NCBI GenBank assembly: GCA_949126835.1
Contig: OX421498.1
Location: 38,793,243 to 38,857,242 of the forward strand
Length of the DNA stretch: 64,000 bases
Source: Anisus vortex
Taxonomy: Eukaryota > Mollusca > Gastropoda > Planorbidae
Direction of reading: 5' to 3'
This document shows, one piece after another, positions 26,901-40,467 of the stretch; the stretch's first letter is position 1, and the number at the start of each line of letters is the position of its first letter. Made by a program: the position numbers and the translations under genes. The notes under the pieces were generated by a model that saw nothing but the letters and a program-made list of their open reading frames with translations, was not told where the DNA came from and made no database searches.

Positions 26901-29900
26901 GGAATCAAGACGTAACGATGAAGTGAAGGAGAGAGAGAGAAATAATAAAAAAAAAAGGTTTATATTAAGCGGGATCGGAAACTCCTAAAAGAATTTTTTT
27001 GACGAAATGATGAAATATATTAGCGGAAGAAGAAAACTGGTGTACGGAGGAGGGAGGGAGGGGGGGGGGTGAAAGGTAGATGAAGTGAATCGAACACCGC
27101 TGTGGGTGAGTACATCCCACAAAGTCACTCACGCACGGGGGGGGGGGGGAACTCGCCAAAAAAACATCCCGGCCAGCTGTACAACAAAACACAAAAACGC
27201 CATACAAAATAAAAATCATGTCAAACCAGAATATATACCTACCGGGAAAGGAAGCAGGGGAGGGGTGGGGCGGTAGTGTAAGTAGAAGTGGAGGGGGGAG
27301 GGGGTGAAGCTATAAGAAAGAAAACGTCGATGTCCACCGCTCTCCCACCCCTACCCGTTTCTCATTTTCAATACTACTCACTCGCGTACCCCCCCTCTCC
27401 CTTCTCTCCAACTCTACCCCCATGGCGCCCTTATGTTTTTCTCTCTCTCTGTATATTTCAGGTAAAGGACTTTCAGTCACCAGCTTTATCAATGCTCTTT
27501 AACTTTTTTTTTATTCTTCTTCTTTTATCTCTCTCTCTTTCTCTCCTTCAAGATTTTCCACCCTCGTTGTTGTTGCTTTCCCCTTTATCTCGGCGGGCGT
27601 GTGAGTGGGGAGTGGCGACGGCCAAAATAGACCTGGTGGCTAGGTCTGAAGGGTGCAATACAAGACATCGGATGGGGGGAGGGTGTGTGTGTACGGATTT
27701 CTAAGGGCGTTTTCGCCACATATAATCTATACTATTCTATACCCCCCTTTTAAGATTTAACAGCTTTAATAAGATATTCAGTGGGTTTATTTTTTTCCCC
27801 ATCTTTCCGAGGCCTGCAAACGTGAATTTAGTTCAACGCATGAGCATCTGTAAGAATGACTAATGGACACGTTGATAACCCAGATGGACGAGAATGGCCG
27901 AGATTTAGTGCGCAAAGATTTAAAACCTGTGCCTGGGGTAGGGGGAGAAGAGAGACATTTCAAGATGCCACGAGATTATTTTGAAAAAAAAAAACAACAA
28001 CAACCTTTCTGACTCTCTCGCTATAAAATAAAGAATGATTTCATTTACGAGGTCGAGGCTAGAGCATCTCCGATGACGTCATTGATACAGTTCAAATATT
28101 ATTTTTCTTTACGTGAAGGCAAGGACAGGGTGAAGCAAAAAAGAAGACGCCAATGTCCATAATCAACAGCTAGTCGGAAGGGGGAAAATAGTATTTGTGA
28201 CATCACATACTAAAATAAACAGTAAGTAGGGAGGGTTTGTCAGATACCATTTCAGAAGATACCGGAAGTCTTCCCAGTCCTCCACTACCATGTATCCCGC
28301 CCATGGGAAAGATTTTGTATATTATTGTTATACATTACAAAGTCCGGTATTTTAAGTTTTATTAAAGACAATTTTATACTGGACAATCCGTTGGTAAGCC
28401 TACCATTAGGTTATTTAAGCGTATACATAAGGTGATGCAATTTTTAGTTCACTGAAGGTAAAGGTATTACGCATATAGCTTATATAGTTGCAGCGGTGTG
28501 TAAACATTTTTCGTATAAAAAATAATAATGAATTATTATTTTTTCTCTGTGTAGGGGGGGGGGGGAGGGTATGCTATGGTGCAAGTAATAATACAAGGGA
28601 AATGACTCATGTAAATCAATTATAATATTAAGTAAGAATTATAAAACTTAGAATAAAACCCATATTTGTATATTAAAATAAAATAAAAAACCTAGAGTCT
28701 TGATTAATAGATAGGAAGTAGATAGTCACATGATTGACCATGCTCATTCTTTAGTCTAACTCACGATCTTGTAATGAAAGGACGTATAAATATATATAGA
28801 CTCATAGACAATTATTAAAATGTATTATATCGCTACTATAACTACAAGTATTATTTCATGGATGTAAAGTGTAAACTGTGAGTAATAATAATTAAATGAT
28901 ATGTGCTGCAACAAGGCGTTCTTTTATTTGATTACAAGTTAAAATATATTGTGGTGAATTCGTCTGTTCAATGTCTGATAGCTGGAGACCAATATTTTCA
29001 GCAACTGTAGTAAAAACACTATGAAGAGACTGATTGTATTAATTGATGTACCAATAATAATAAGGACATCAACAATAGTACTTCTGCACTATGCTGGTAT
29101 CAAACTTCACTTATTGTTCGACGGCCATGTGTGATGACGTAGATATGTTTTTAATATATCCTAAACCATGGACGCCTAAATGTCCAGAAACCGTTAATTT
29201 ATTGGGGGTCGGCAAACATTTGATAATAGTGTTCCCCAAAAGTATTATTTCTAATTTATGCATCTGTCCACGGGCTAAACGTAAACCTGCCCTACCAAGC
29301 AATTTCTCGTAGAATAGACTTTTTTCTTCTTGTTTTTTTCAAGGTCTTCCGCGTGCCATTGAAAATCGCTCTGCGTGTCAGGTCAGGCACGCGTTCCCGT
29401 AGGCTGCAACCCCCCCCCTTCCCCCGTGGTCTAGATTCTAGATGATCAAGCTCGAACAGTGAAAAAAGTCTGCTATCTAAACACGATGAAATTACAAAGA
29501 AATAAAGTTCAGAAGACAAACGCGCGTGTGTGCGGCTGGCCACCCCCAATTTTTATTTTTTTTGGACCCAATAACATCCTGAGTTTGACAGTTCACCAGT
29601 TAGTAGCAGTTTGTTGAGACATGTCAGCCCCAGGCGCACTATACAGTCTAGTCAGAAGTAGAAACGGGGGCAAAAGGGGGGGAAGGAAAGGGAGGGGAGT
29701 TAAACGTTATGAAAGATTAAGTCAGAATCGGTAAAAAAAAAAAAAAAAGTAGGTTGGAGTAAGAGTGTGGGGGGGAAGGTGGAGTGTTGTTGATATTGAT
29801 ACAGATGATTACATAGCAGTAGCGGAGTCTGGTGAGACCATAAGGTCAACCGTCTACACCGCACCCCATCCCCCTACTCCTGCTCCAGGACTTCTGGAAC

Positions 29901-32900
29901 TCGTGTGCAACCTGGTTGCGCGCGCACGAAAGCACGCGCACTACAGGATACAAGATGAACACGAGATACTACCTACCTAGTCACTTGATAGCAAGAGGGA
30001 CATTTGATCAGGACGTGAACTCGTGAACCCTCTCCGATGATGAGCTTCACGTCGAGGTCCAAAACTCGATTTGTCCGTGTGCGTGTTTGTTTAAAATTTC
30101 ATATTTCACTTCAGTAAAGCGATGCATGTGTGTAGATAAAGAGGGAAGGTTAAAGGCAAAAAAAAAAAAAAAAGAGGGGCGAGGGCGAAAGGAAAATCTG
30201 CAAGGGGCGAAAGGTAAAAAAAACTGGAGGGTGTGTATGGGAGGAACTTACTCAGGAACTTAAAATTGTATCCTTTTCTCTGGCGCAGCCTTTAAGATAT
30301 TTTCTACAAGAAAAAGGTAAATATATTTCCTGCAAGAGAAGGGCTGCGGAGGGGTCGGGGGTATACAAGCAATTGTGAGTTATATTCAGACATCAGATGG
30401 TCAATGGCTAACGATACATTTGCCGGTGTGTGTGTATGTGTGTGTGTGTGTGTGTGTGTAAGCGCGAGCGAGTGTACACATTTTGAAAAGGAAGTGCATA
30501 AGAAAGAGCAAGAAAGAGATAAGGTATATAAAAAAAGATAACGTATTTATCAATGTTGGAGGGCAGGTGCAATGCGTTATACAGCGGCCGCGCTGCTTCA
30601 AGACATATTTTGGGTTGACTGGGGAGTTTGTTGGGGAAATGTTTTTCTTCATGCAACTATAATCCATAACCCATTAATTAATAAACATAAAAAAAAAATC
30701 TTGAACGAAAGCAACACAGCTAGATTGTTTTCAACTCTAATTAAAACATATTTTAAAAAACCCACACTTCCTGTTTATATCACCCTTTCATAGGCTACTG
30801 AAAATTGACTTCTTAATTTATTTTTACGTGCATTGCTCTTTGTGAGCGCAGCTTAATGAAACAGACAAAGCAGGTGTGCTTTGTCAATATTGCGTGCTTT
30901 CATTATATATAGTTTTATAATGGTGTGACCGCATCAAGGAAAACTTGATAAGAACAAATATATTTTTTCCAATCGCTTCTTTACTTTTTCAGGAACCGTT
31001 ACATCTTAAGGATAACAAAGTGCTGGGAAAAAAACAACATCTCCATTAAGCCGTCCTCAATAAATACATATTAAGAATTAGAAAATGAACAAATGAACAC
31101 ATGGACGATGTAGCAATATGTTGGGGAAGTTATCTCAACACACGGCTCTACAACTACGATATCAACCTGGTGCTTGATAATAGTTTGATATATTTCCCCT
31201 CTCTCGGTAATAAGCGTTAATGAACGTTTAAAAAACAACAACACAACTTCAGCCGAGAGACAATTACCCTGATAATTGGATTTGTTCTTCAATGCAATTA
31301 TCTGAAGGAAAAAAACAAAACTGAAACGGACAAGCGAAAAGACCAAACTATCACTGACCCCGTTAGGACGTTTTAAGTAAAGATTTCATTGGCTAATCAC
31401 ATTTATGTGGAGCACTTACAATACGACTTAAGAAAACAACAACTAGTTCAACACAGTATGCCGCGAGTGTTGCGGATCATGAAATCACAAATGCCTCTCA
31501 ATATTTCATTTCTATGTTTTGATTACCGTAATTACACTGGAGTCTTGGTTGCTAATCCGAAATACCCAAGGAGTGTGTGTGTGTGTGGAGGGGGGGATCG
31601 ATAATGTCGAATACGTATGAAAGAGTCTTCCACATAGATATTTTGCTCTTTCTTTTTGGAGGCATTGCCAAGTGCCCCAATTTTTGAGACAACCCGAGCC
31701 ATACAAACTATCGGAATATCAGCTTCACGCGTAGCCTACAGAGACTTAACTAATTTCCTGTATATGCTTTTCAAGAAATACACATGTATATAAATAAATA
31801 TAAAGGCGCACCAACATACTTTATTTAAAAACTGTATCTAATAAGATACAACTAAAACAAAACCAAAATAAAAGATATATTGCAGTCGATACAGTAAAGA
31901 TACAGGTAAAGCTTAGCAATGTTTTTGTTTTCCCTCAGCAAGTAGAGATACCCAGGGGAGCAAAAGATGATACTTTTTTTAGACTTTGTTCATAGGTCAA
32001 AGGGTAACAATAGTTTGAGCTGGGCTTTCTATCTGGCGATGGTTTTAATAGAGTTGACATTTACGAAATGGGTGGTATGTGATACAAACTCCAGGTGGCC
32101 CTTGCGGGGGGTTTACCAACGGACGGGGCCGCAATCGCTAAGAAAGATACCAATGCTTCTTTTGTTTTCGATAGGGTAAAGGCCGACTTAGGGCCGTCAA
32201 ACCAGACATCCACCCCCCCCCCTTTCTACAAAGGTTAATGACACCTCAGCAAAAGGAAATCATTTTCAATTGCTCTATTTTTAATTAACTATTAAGGACT
32301 GAGCTTATTTAATTTAAAGATTATAAGAACAATAATCATGAATAATAAAGTGTCAAATCAAACGATCCCTGAAAAATGGGAAAGAGGAGGGGGTGGAATG
32401 ACGAGACTTAACAATAAATAATATTAGCCTAGCTGTGGTGGACTACTAAATCAGGGGAAGGCAACCTACGGCACGCGTGCCATACTTTGAGTGATTTTCA
32501 AAGGCACGCGGAAGACTCCCGAATTGGCAAAAATTCAAGAAATTCTACAAGAAATTAGAGTGCTAGAGCAAGATAACTTTAATGGCTGTTGGCGCGTCGA
32601 ACGAATTAGAAATCATACATTGGCACACTATAATTGTGCCGACCCCTGGACTAAAGCATCAGACGTCAAATGAACGCCCCTGGAACTATTCCGTAGAAAA
32701 CTTTGTGAAAGCATAAAAAAGATCCCAATAAATGGTCTTAGAGGTCTAAAAAAGACATTCGGATCTTGTAAGAAATCCCCTTAATGTGGACAGAAGGTCT
32801 GCCGCTATTCATGTCGCCACTAGCCACTACCGAGGATCACATCTGAAAAGATAAAAGTAGTAAGCGCAGAAAGCATGCAGAGGTTGTCAGCCTGACATTG

Positions 32901-35900
32901 ATTTCAGTTTCTGAGCTGCAGAAAATAATTCGTAATCGCTCTTTTAAAAATAAAACCAAAAGTTCAAAAGGAAAAGATAAAAGTTCAAAAGGTAAAGATA
33001 ATGTCCTTAAATTGCATTTTAAAGGCACAACGGCAAAAGACACAAGTGGCACTTGGCATTTGAAAAACATATCTTAGCTAAGTGCTTTATCGATATTTGT
33101 CTTTTAAAATGTTTTAACCCACTAAAGATATTCTAACAACAAAAACTTAAAGTAACAGTAACAACAAAGTACCAACAACAAAAAAAAAGACACACTAACA
33201 AAGTAAAACACCATAAAATGTTTAAAAAAGTTTAACAGAGTAAGAGCCATATTGCTTGGACATTTTTTTCACAAAACACCGGTAGAGGTTTACCTCTGAC
33301 CAAAGGATAACGTTTGTGCGATGCCAATTGATGAATCGACTGCCTTTGTATTCCATCTGTATGCTTTTTTTTTGTGTTGTTTTTTCTTTGTCCGAATTAC
33401 TGTTCGGTACGCGACCAAGGAAATAGAATATCAAATTTGTAAGCACAATATAAAAAAAATACCTTCCCATCCCCCGGTCGAGTTATAGCAACAAATGTAC
33501 AGAAATACTTTATCAAGGTCAACACAGCAATAAATAAGATAAAATGTATACTCCCAGCGGTGAGATTTCAAGGCAATTGGTGAATCTAGTATGTGGACTC
33601 TAAACCTAGTTACCGATGAATCATCACGCAAACAAAGATACATATCTCCATAACCCCCCCCCCCCCCCCACACACACACACACACACACTTTTTCTTATT
33701 TCCACACGTTTCTCCCAGTTTCAGAATTTCACGCGCATTTGACAAAACCCATTCAAAACACACACACACACACGCAAGCGCGCTGGCTTACTAACCAAGC
33801 ATTTATGCCATAATATAGCACGCCCGGAATATATAGTAAACAACGATAAGGTTTTTAACGGCTTAGCATAGGGGTATTGGATAGATAGCAGAGCATGAGA
33901 GAAGAAGAGAAAAACAATAGCTTTCTACGCAAGAGACAAAGACGTTTGGAAAACATTAACGAAGAGAACAGTGCGTCGACATGTGCACAGACATAACATT
34001 TCTGATTTTCATTCGGAAAATAAAATGAAATAATAAAACGAATAAGGAAGTAAGAAACCAAAAATGCCTTCACTTGACTACTTTAAATTCATAGATACAT
34101 GTATTAAGAAAATTGAAATTATACTAAAATGGCAGTTGTAGCGCCACGAGAATGAGGTAAAGTATCCCGTCGGACCCAATTGATCATAGCGCCGCTGAAG
34201 CAGCCTTCAACAGTTTCTGTGGCCACGGTATTCAAGAAGATTTTTGGCCAGCACAACGCCCAGCCGCCTTTACTTTAGCCCAACTAATGTCAGGTACCCA
34301 TCAGTGATGGGAGACACGGGACACCCTCGAGTCCCGGGAAAAGAAATCCAAGACTTTATCAGGATTCTAGCCCAGGACCAAGCTCGGACACCCCCCCTCC
34401 CAGGGGAATGTGGAGAAGAAGGACATTTTTAAACGTTGTATCGTTTGGATACCAACGCATACACGTGACTTCCGCGACATCCCCACATAATAAATATACC
34501 AGTAGAGCTTAGTTTAGTTACACAATATTTACTCAAAGGTGAAAAAAACATATCTGCGAGTAGTGTAATACTTCTCCCCCTCTCTCTCTCTCTCACACAC
34601 ACAGAAACATACACCACAAGGTACCCAGTACTAACAGTTTTAAAAAAAAAGCGAGTACGGTACTAAGAATAAAAATCGGTTAAATGTAAGCCGAAAAGAG
34701 TACATTGAGTCTCCTTGATGCAATGACGTAAGACATAGATGCGTGAGCCGCGTGAGCTATGATCTGGAACTGCCATTACAAGATGAGACGCTTTCCTTTC
34801 TGGTGATTGAATCAGGCAAAACATTCTGCATCCTACACCTAGTTATACTACAAGGTTATACACTTCTTAGATGCTGGGTTTTCAGTTACAGAGATAAAAA
34901 AGGATGGGAGGGGGCATGTTGAAGAAATGTTGCTACAAGGCGTTGCCGAACAGGGAAAGTCATTTACTGCCAGATCTCTTCAGATTTGACCATACCTTAT
35001 TCATTTTTTTGGACTAAGTACACCGTCATTTATAGCCTATGATTAAACACAAAATGTGCATGCGCTGCTTCTGTATGATGACTTTTAAACTTGTGATTTC
35101 AATATAAAATAATAATAGTAAAAAAAAATACTCTATCTCAGGCAAACCTAAAAGACGAAGTTAATATAAATATAACGTTTACATAAGGATGAAATGAAAA
35201 AAAAAATGTTTTTTCAATTATTCAATGTGATGTTTGTATTGTTTTTTTTTTTTTTTTTTTTTTTTTCCAAAGGCATTCAGAAAAGAAACGGGTTGTCGGA
35301 ATGAGTCAGGAAAACCAACATCTTAACATCATAGGAAAATCCTGGCATTTTGTGATCAAATGTTCTTCCGCTGGGTGAAGGCGACCCTTAGCATCAATTG
35401 AACATTATTTACAGAACATATCTGCACAACTAAAACCCACAAGAAAAAGAAAAGAAACAATCTAATATATACATAAACAAGTCTGAATTGCATCCATTAA
35501 AAATAAACAACCGAGCATGTCTGCACGACTAAAACCACACACACACACACACAAAATGAAATAAATAAATCCTAAAACAGATTTAGTTCACACACACATA
35601 TGAATGAATGCAGAAGAATAACACTTCAAATCCCAAGTGGACAAAAATTACAACAAAAAAAAAAATAACAAAAAAAATAATTTGATTGGCTGTATGATTG
35701 TGCCCGTGTGTGCGGCAGCCTTCCAGGTGGGTGGTTATGACGTTAGCAAACTAGTAAGGTTTAACATTTTTACCTTAACACCGGAAAGTTTTATTTTACT
35801 TTAATGTAAACCGAAAAAAGAAAATAATACAATAATGACAACAGATTTTCCATGTGCCGAAATAGTACATCAGATATCAAATGGTTGTTCATAAATGACG

Positions 35901-38900
35901 CTCACAACGAATGAGGAAACAGGCCAACAATGTGGACAATGTCAATCATGAGATAAAAGTAAAAAACAAGCAAAAAGTTTTTGCAGTGGTTACTAGACTT
36001 TACTAGAATATTTTCAACGTTTAACACATTACCCCAAAATTGTTTTTATGTATTATTATTAATTGCTTCTGAATTCAAATTATACGGTAGTGTTTAGTCC
36101 AATGAATTAATTAATCCATAATTATAATGGTCTTCAGTCTCAGAAACTAAAATAATTGATTGACTTTACTTAAACATTAAGAAATTAATCATAATATAGC
36201 ATTAAATGACAAGTTCTAAGACTAAAAGACAAAAACCACCCAATCTTATATACTGAATAATGACTCGGACAGAGCACACATAGTTCTAATGAATTGATGC
36301 CAAGTCCAATGTAGAACAGAGAATCACCGGAGAGATAAAGACAACGGGCGTCTTTTATGGACAACCCACAAGAGCAGTGCCCGATTCTACTGTTTCGTAA
36401 AATTAATACATTCCATTTCTGAGAACGGCTGTCTCTGGGGACACGAAAAGCATGCAAAGGCCAAAGCAACAAAATAGAATGGCTTTCGCTCGTTTCTATT
36501 CCTAAAGAGCATGCATGTTTCAAATAATGCAGCTAATTTAATCTCCGTAACATCTCTCTGTTCAAATGGCGAAGTTAGTTATCAGAACACAAATTAAAAG
36601 TTCGAGCTATAAAGCAACACGCTAACCCCCAAGAGATGGCGCTACGTGAAGAAGGAAATAGCTTTAAAAACAACAACAATTTTAACAATGACGAATTGAG
36701 ATTGATACTGATATGATATTACTGTCTGAATAACCCCAATTAGCTGATTTCATGGCAGGATTTCCGATTGTTTTTCACACGCTCGTATTGATTCTTAAAT
36801 TAAAAAGCTTCCCCGGCTGTTAGCACAACAGACATATACGTTGTTTGTTTTTTTTTTTAAACGAAGAGTTGAAGTTGAACATTTTAGCAAAATAGCCCTC
36901 TGATAATGCCTGATTATCATTATAATAAGTAAATAAAGTATTCCATATGACCAAATCGATCCATAAGGCCAGTGAAGCAGCGTTCACCAGTTTCTGTGGC
37001 TACGTTGTGCTAGGAGACTCTGTGGCCATCGCAATGCCAGGCCGCTTTTTTGTTTTTACTTCACCCCAACTAATGTGAGGTACCCATCAGAGCTGGGAAG
37101 ACTCATGGACACCTTCCGGATCCGGTAAAAAAATCTAACCTTACCAGGATTCGAACCCAGGACCTTCGATACGCCAGACGAACGCCCGTGCCACATTTGA
37201 TAAGCATGTCCATCACTTAAAGATGTGCACATGATATTGCAATAGAACTATAAATATATGCGTCTGTTCTATGTTAACAGCTTGAGCGTGGGCGCTTTGA
37301 TAGAGCCATCAACATAAATACGCCCAACAAAGAAATAGCATGCTTAAAGTAAACTGTTTGATTCCGATACATTAACCCTTACAGTCCCGGGCGCGTATAT
37401 AGCGGAACTGAAGGCAGCATAGATAGAAGTAGGTCGGTACGGGAAGGGTTAATATATTCCCACAAAGATGGAAACCTTTCTTTGAATAATCCCTCGGGTT
37501 CCACTACACTTCATCATCATGCAGGTCCCAAACAATCATCACAGCATCAATGGCCCTGACTACATCATTAGAAGTGGTGAAAGCAAATAAATCTCACCAA
37601 AAAGCTGCCAAGATCTGCCGTCTGATCCAATTGTTCCAGATAATAAATCAGAAGTCTAGGGGAAACCCGTTTTGTTTACCTCCAAGTTTATTTCTCGCTG
37701 TGGAAGCTGCACGGTGCTTTACAAGCTGACAATCACAAGTGGGAACGATATATTGAACCAATAAATGGAGAAACAAAGGTAACAAGAGAGAAAGAGAGAG
37801 AGAACAGAGAAGACAAAAATAAACAATCTAATATATTATACATAAACAACTCTAAATTGCATCCATTAAAAATAAACAACAGAGCATGTCTGCACGACTA
37901 AAACCACATACACACATATGCAATGAAATAAATCAACAAGAGTAATTAAATGCCATAGTTTTCCAATGATGAAATGAAAATTCGACACATGAAGAATGTA
38001 GAATGTTATAACGTGATGAAATGGTTGTGGTGTAGGCGTTATTGATTTGTCAACAAAAATACTAACCAAAGTTATTCGGTTACTGCAATGTCAATCATTA
38101 CACTTTAAGGCCTCAAGTCTAGGTTAAGATTTGTTTATCAAATTGTTTATCTAAAAAAAAAAAGAATTTCCATGTCTATACACAAACAATATAAAACAAA
38201 TTATATAAAAAAGTTTATGTCTCTTGATTCAGACCAGCCTAGAAAAGAGAACAAGAAAACAACTTTATAGATTTTCTAAACGAATATTTCCAAAGCTTTG
38301 TTTTCACGATCCGGTTATTCATATACTTCTATTTCCTGACCCACTAACAAAGTTATCACATGTACAAGCCTATAAGCAGCGCATAACATAATTTGGATTT
38401 TCGCAACGCAGTAACTTTTGCGACCCTGCATTTGAAAAAGAGTTTTAGAAGACCCCCTACGATGAATGGTATTTTTTTTCCTATTAAAACACCCAGCTAA
38501 AATTTATTAAAGGGTCGGTAGGTTAGTTAAGCCAAAAAAAAAAGTCCTTTGACATCTTCACCTTCCGGTATCTGAATAATATGTTGTGTTGAAATTTAGC
38601 CAGTTCTTGGCTGAACCTATGCCGAGGAACGAAAGGATATGATTCATTGGCAACAATAATTAGTCATTGATCAGTCTCAGATGCATTTAATACAATAAAT
38701 GAAATAAAAATGTCCTACACATCATGTATGCATAGAAGAAACGATGCAGCTAACTAGATCACATAATCTTCAAGTATAATGATGAATAAAACTTCCTCAG
38801 AAAATATTAGACTAAAACACACAAATATAATAACGACCTCGCTATGTCTATGTTAAGTATTTTATAATTAGATTCTTTGAAAACTTTTGTAAACGATAAA

Positions 38901-40428
38901 CCTAATTAGACTAGGCCTACATCTTTCTAAACTTAATGACCGACCCCTACCAGCTGTTCATTAACACACAAAAAATGATGTACTGAGATTGACCCACCCA
39001 TAACGGAATGGGGTGGAGATACTTTGTGGACGAGCGGGTAGGGAGGGGGGGGGGGCAGAACAAGATTCCTATCCTCGCTCCTGGCCTCAGAGAATCAAGT
39101 CTAGCGAAAACAATATTAAAGGTCGCGCGGGGTCAGGTGTAGGGCAACTTGGAAGACGGGGGGGGGGGGGGGGGGGGGAACGAAAACAATCCACACAACC
39201 AAGTATACGCCATAGTTAACAAACACCTGTCTGTTACTCATAATTCACTATTAAAAATACTATAGTATAATATAGTATAGGTAATAGTATAGTTTTTTTT
39301 TGTTTGTTTGTAAATCTAAAGCTTACATTGAATATATAGACCAGGACAGGGGTCGGCAACCTACGACACGCGTGCCAGACTTGGCACGCAGAGCTAGTTT
39401 CAATTTTCAATGGCACGCGGAAAGCAACTCAAAAACAGGCATTTCAAGTTTCTCCTTCAAGAAATAGATTTCCGGAGCTAGTTGCCCTTTTAAGGATGTT
39501 GGCACGCTGAATGAATTACAAATCCCTACTTTAGGGCACACTATAATCAAAAGGTTGCCGCCCCAAGGACTAGGTCGCAGCAGAAAAGAATCCAAGAAGG
39601 GCTTATAACTAACATATTATAGAATTAGGTCGCAGCTGGGTTAGGGGGAGGGGGGGGGAAACAAACTGCAAAAAAGATGAGGAAAGCATGAACATGACAA
39701 GATGGGCGCGGTTACAGAACCTTTGTTTTCACTCCTTACCTATAACTTGCTGATCTACATGATATGGACAAACAGTAAGGTCGTTGACTTGAATAATAAA
39801 TAATTCGCCCAAACGTGTAAATAATATACGGCTAAGGAATATCGCAAGGGAATCACTGTCTGTAAAAAAAATAAACACGCAGAAAGTGCAAAATAACTTA
39901 CAAAAAAACATGTAAATTAAATAAAGTAATATTTTACATACTAAGTCATATTTCAATAACTAGTATAAGTTTTATGTTTGAGCTGGCGGCTATTTTGGCC
40001 GCGTCAGGATTCTTACGGTAAAAAATATAATTTCAAAATTCCTTAACTTATACTCCCAGACATTTTGTTTTAACTCACAGGCGCATATGTATCAACTAAG
40101 TCAGTACACGGGTATGAGAGTAAATTGTATTGCCCGATCATAACTTTAAACGTAGTTTATCGTAAGTCCTAATTCAACTTTTTATTGTGGATTTTTTTCA
40201 TAGATACAGCTCATCGATAATTTCATTTGTTTAAAAATTGATTTGAGCTAAAGGCACCTTAAACAAAGCAGGCATTAATTCTTCTTTTTTTTTCATGCTT
40301 TTTTTCTCCATTAAAATTAAAGCAATATTCCCAATCCATACACCATTTTTTTTTTAAACTTTGCCAAACCACAAAACAATGTGAGTTTAAAACGAAATCA
40401 TCAGTGTTTTATTTTAATAGAAAGCAAG

Positions 40429-40467
<39 letters not shown>

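Noticed and set aside
27288..27704. 138-codon plus-strand frame
   Set aside because: Low-complexity Pro/Ser/Leu translation of a pyrimidine-rich stretch, with no domain, splice or frame support.
29840..30060. Another candidate alternative first exon in a GC-richer patch
   Set aside because: The only minus-strand ATG near a donor-like gtaggt runs into an in-frame TAG at the junction.
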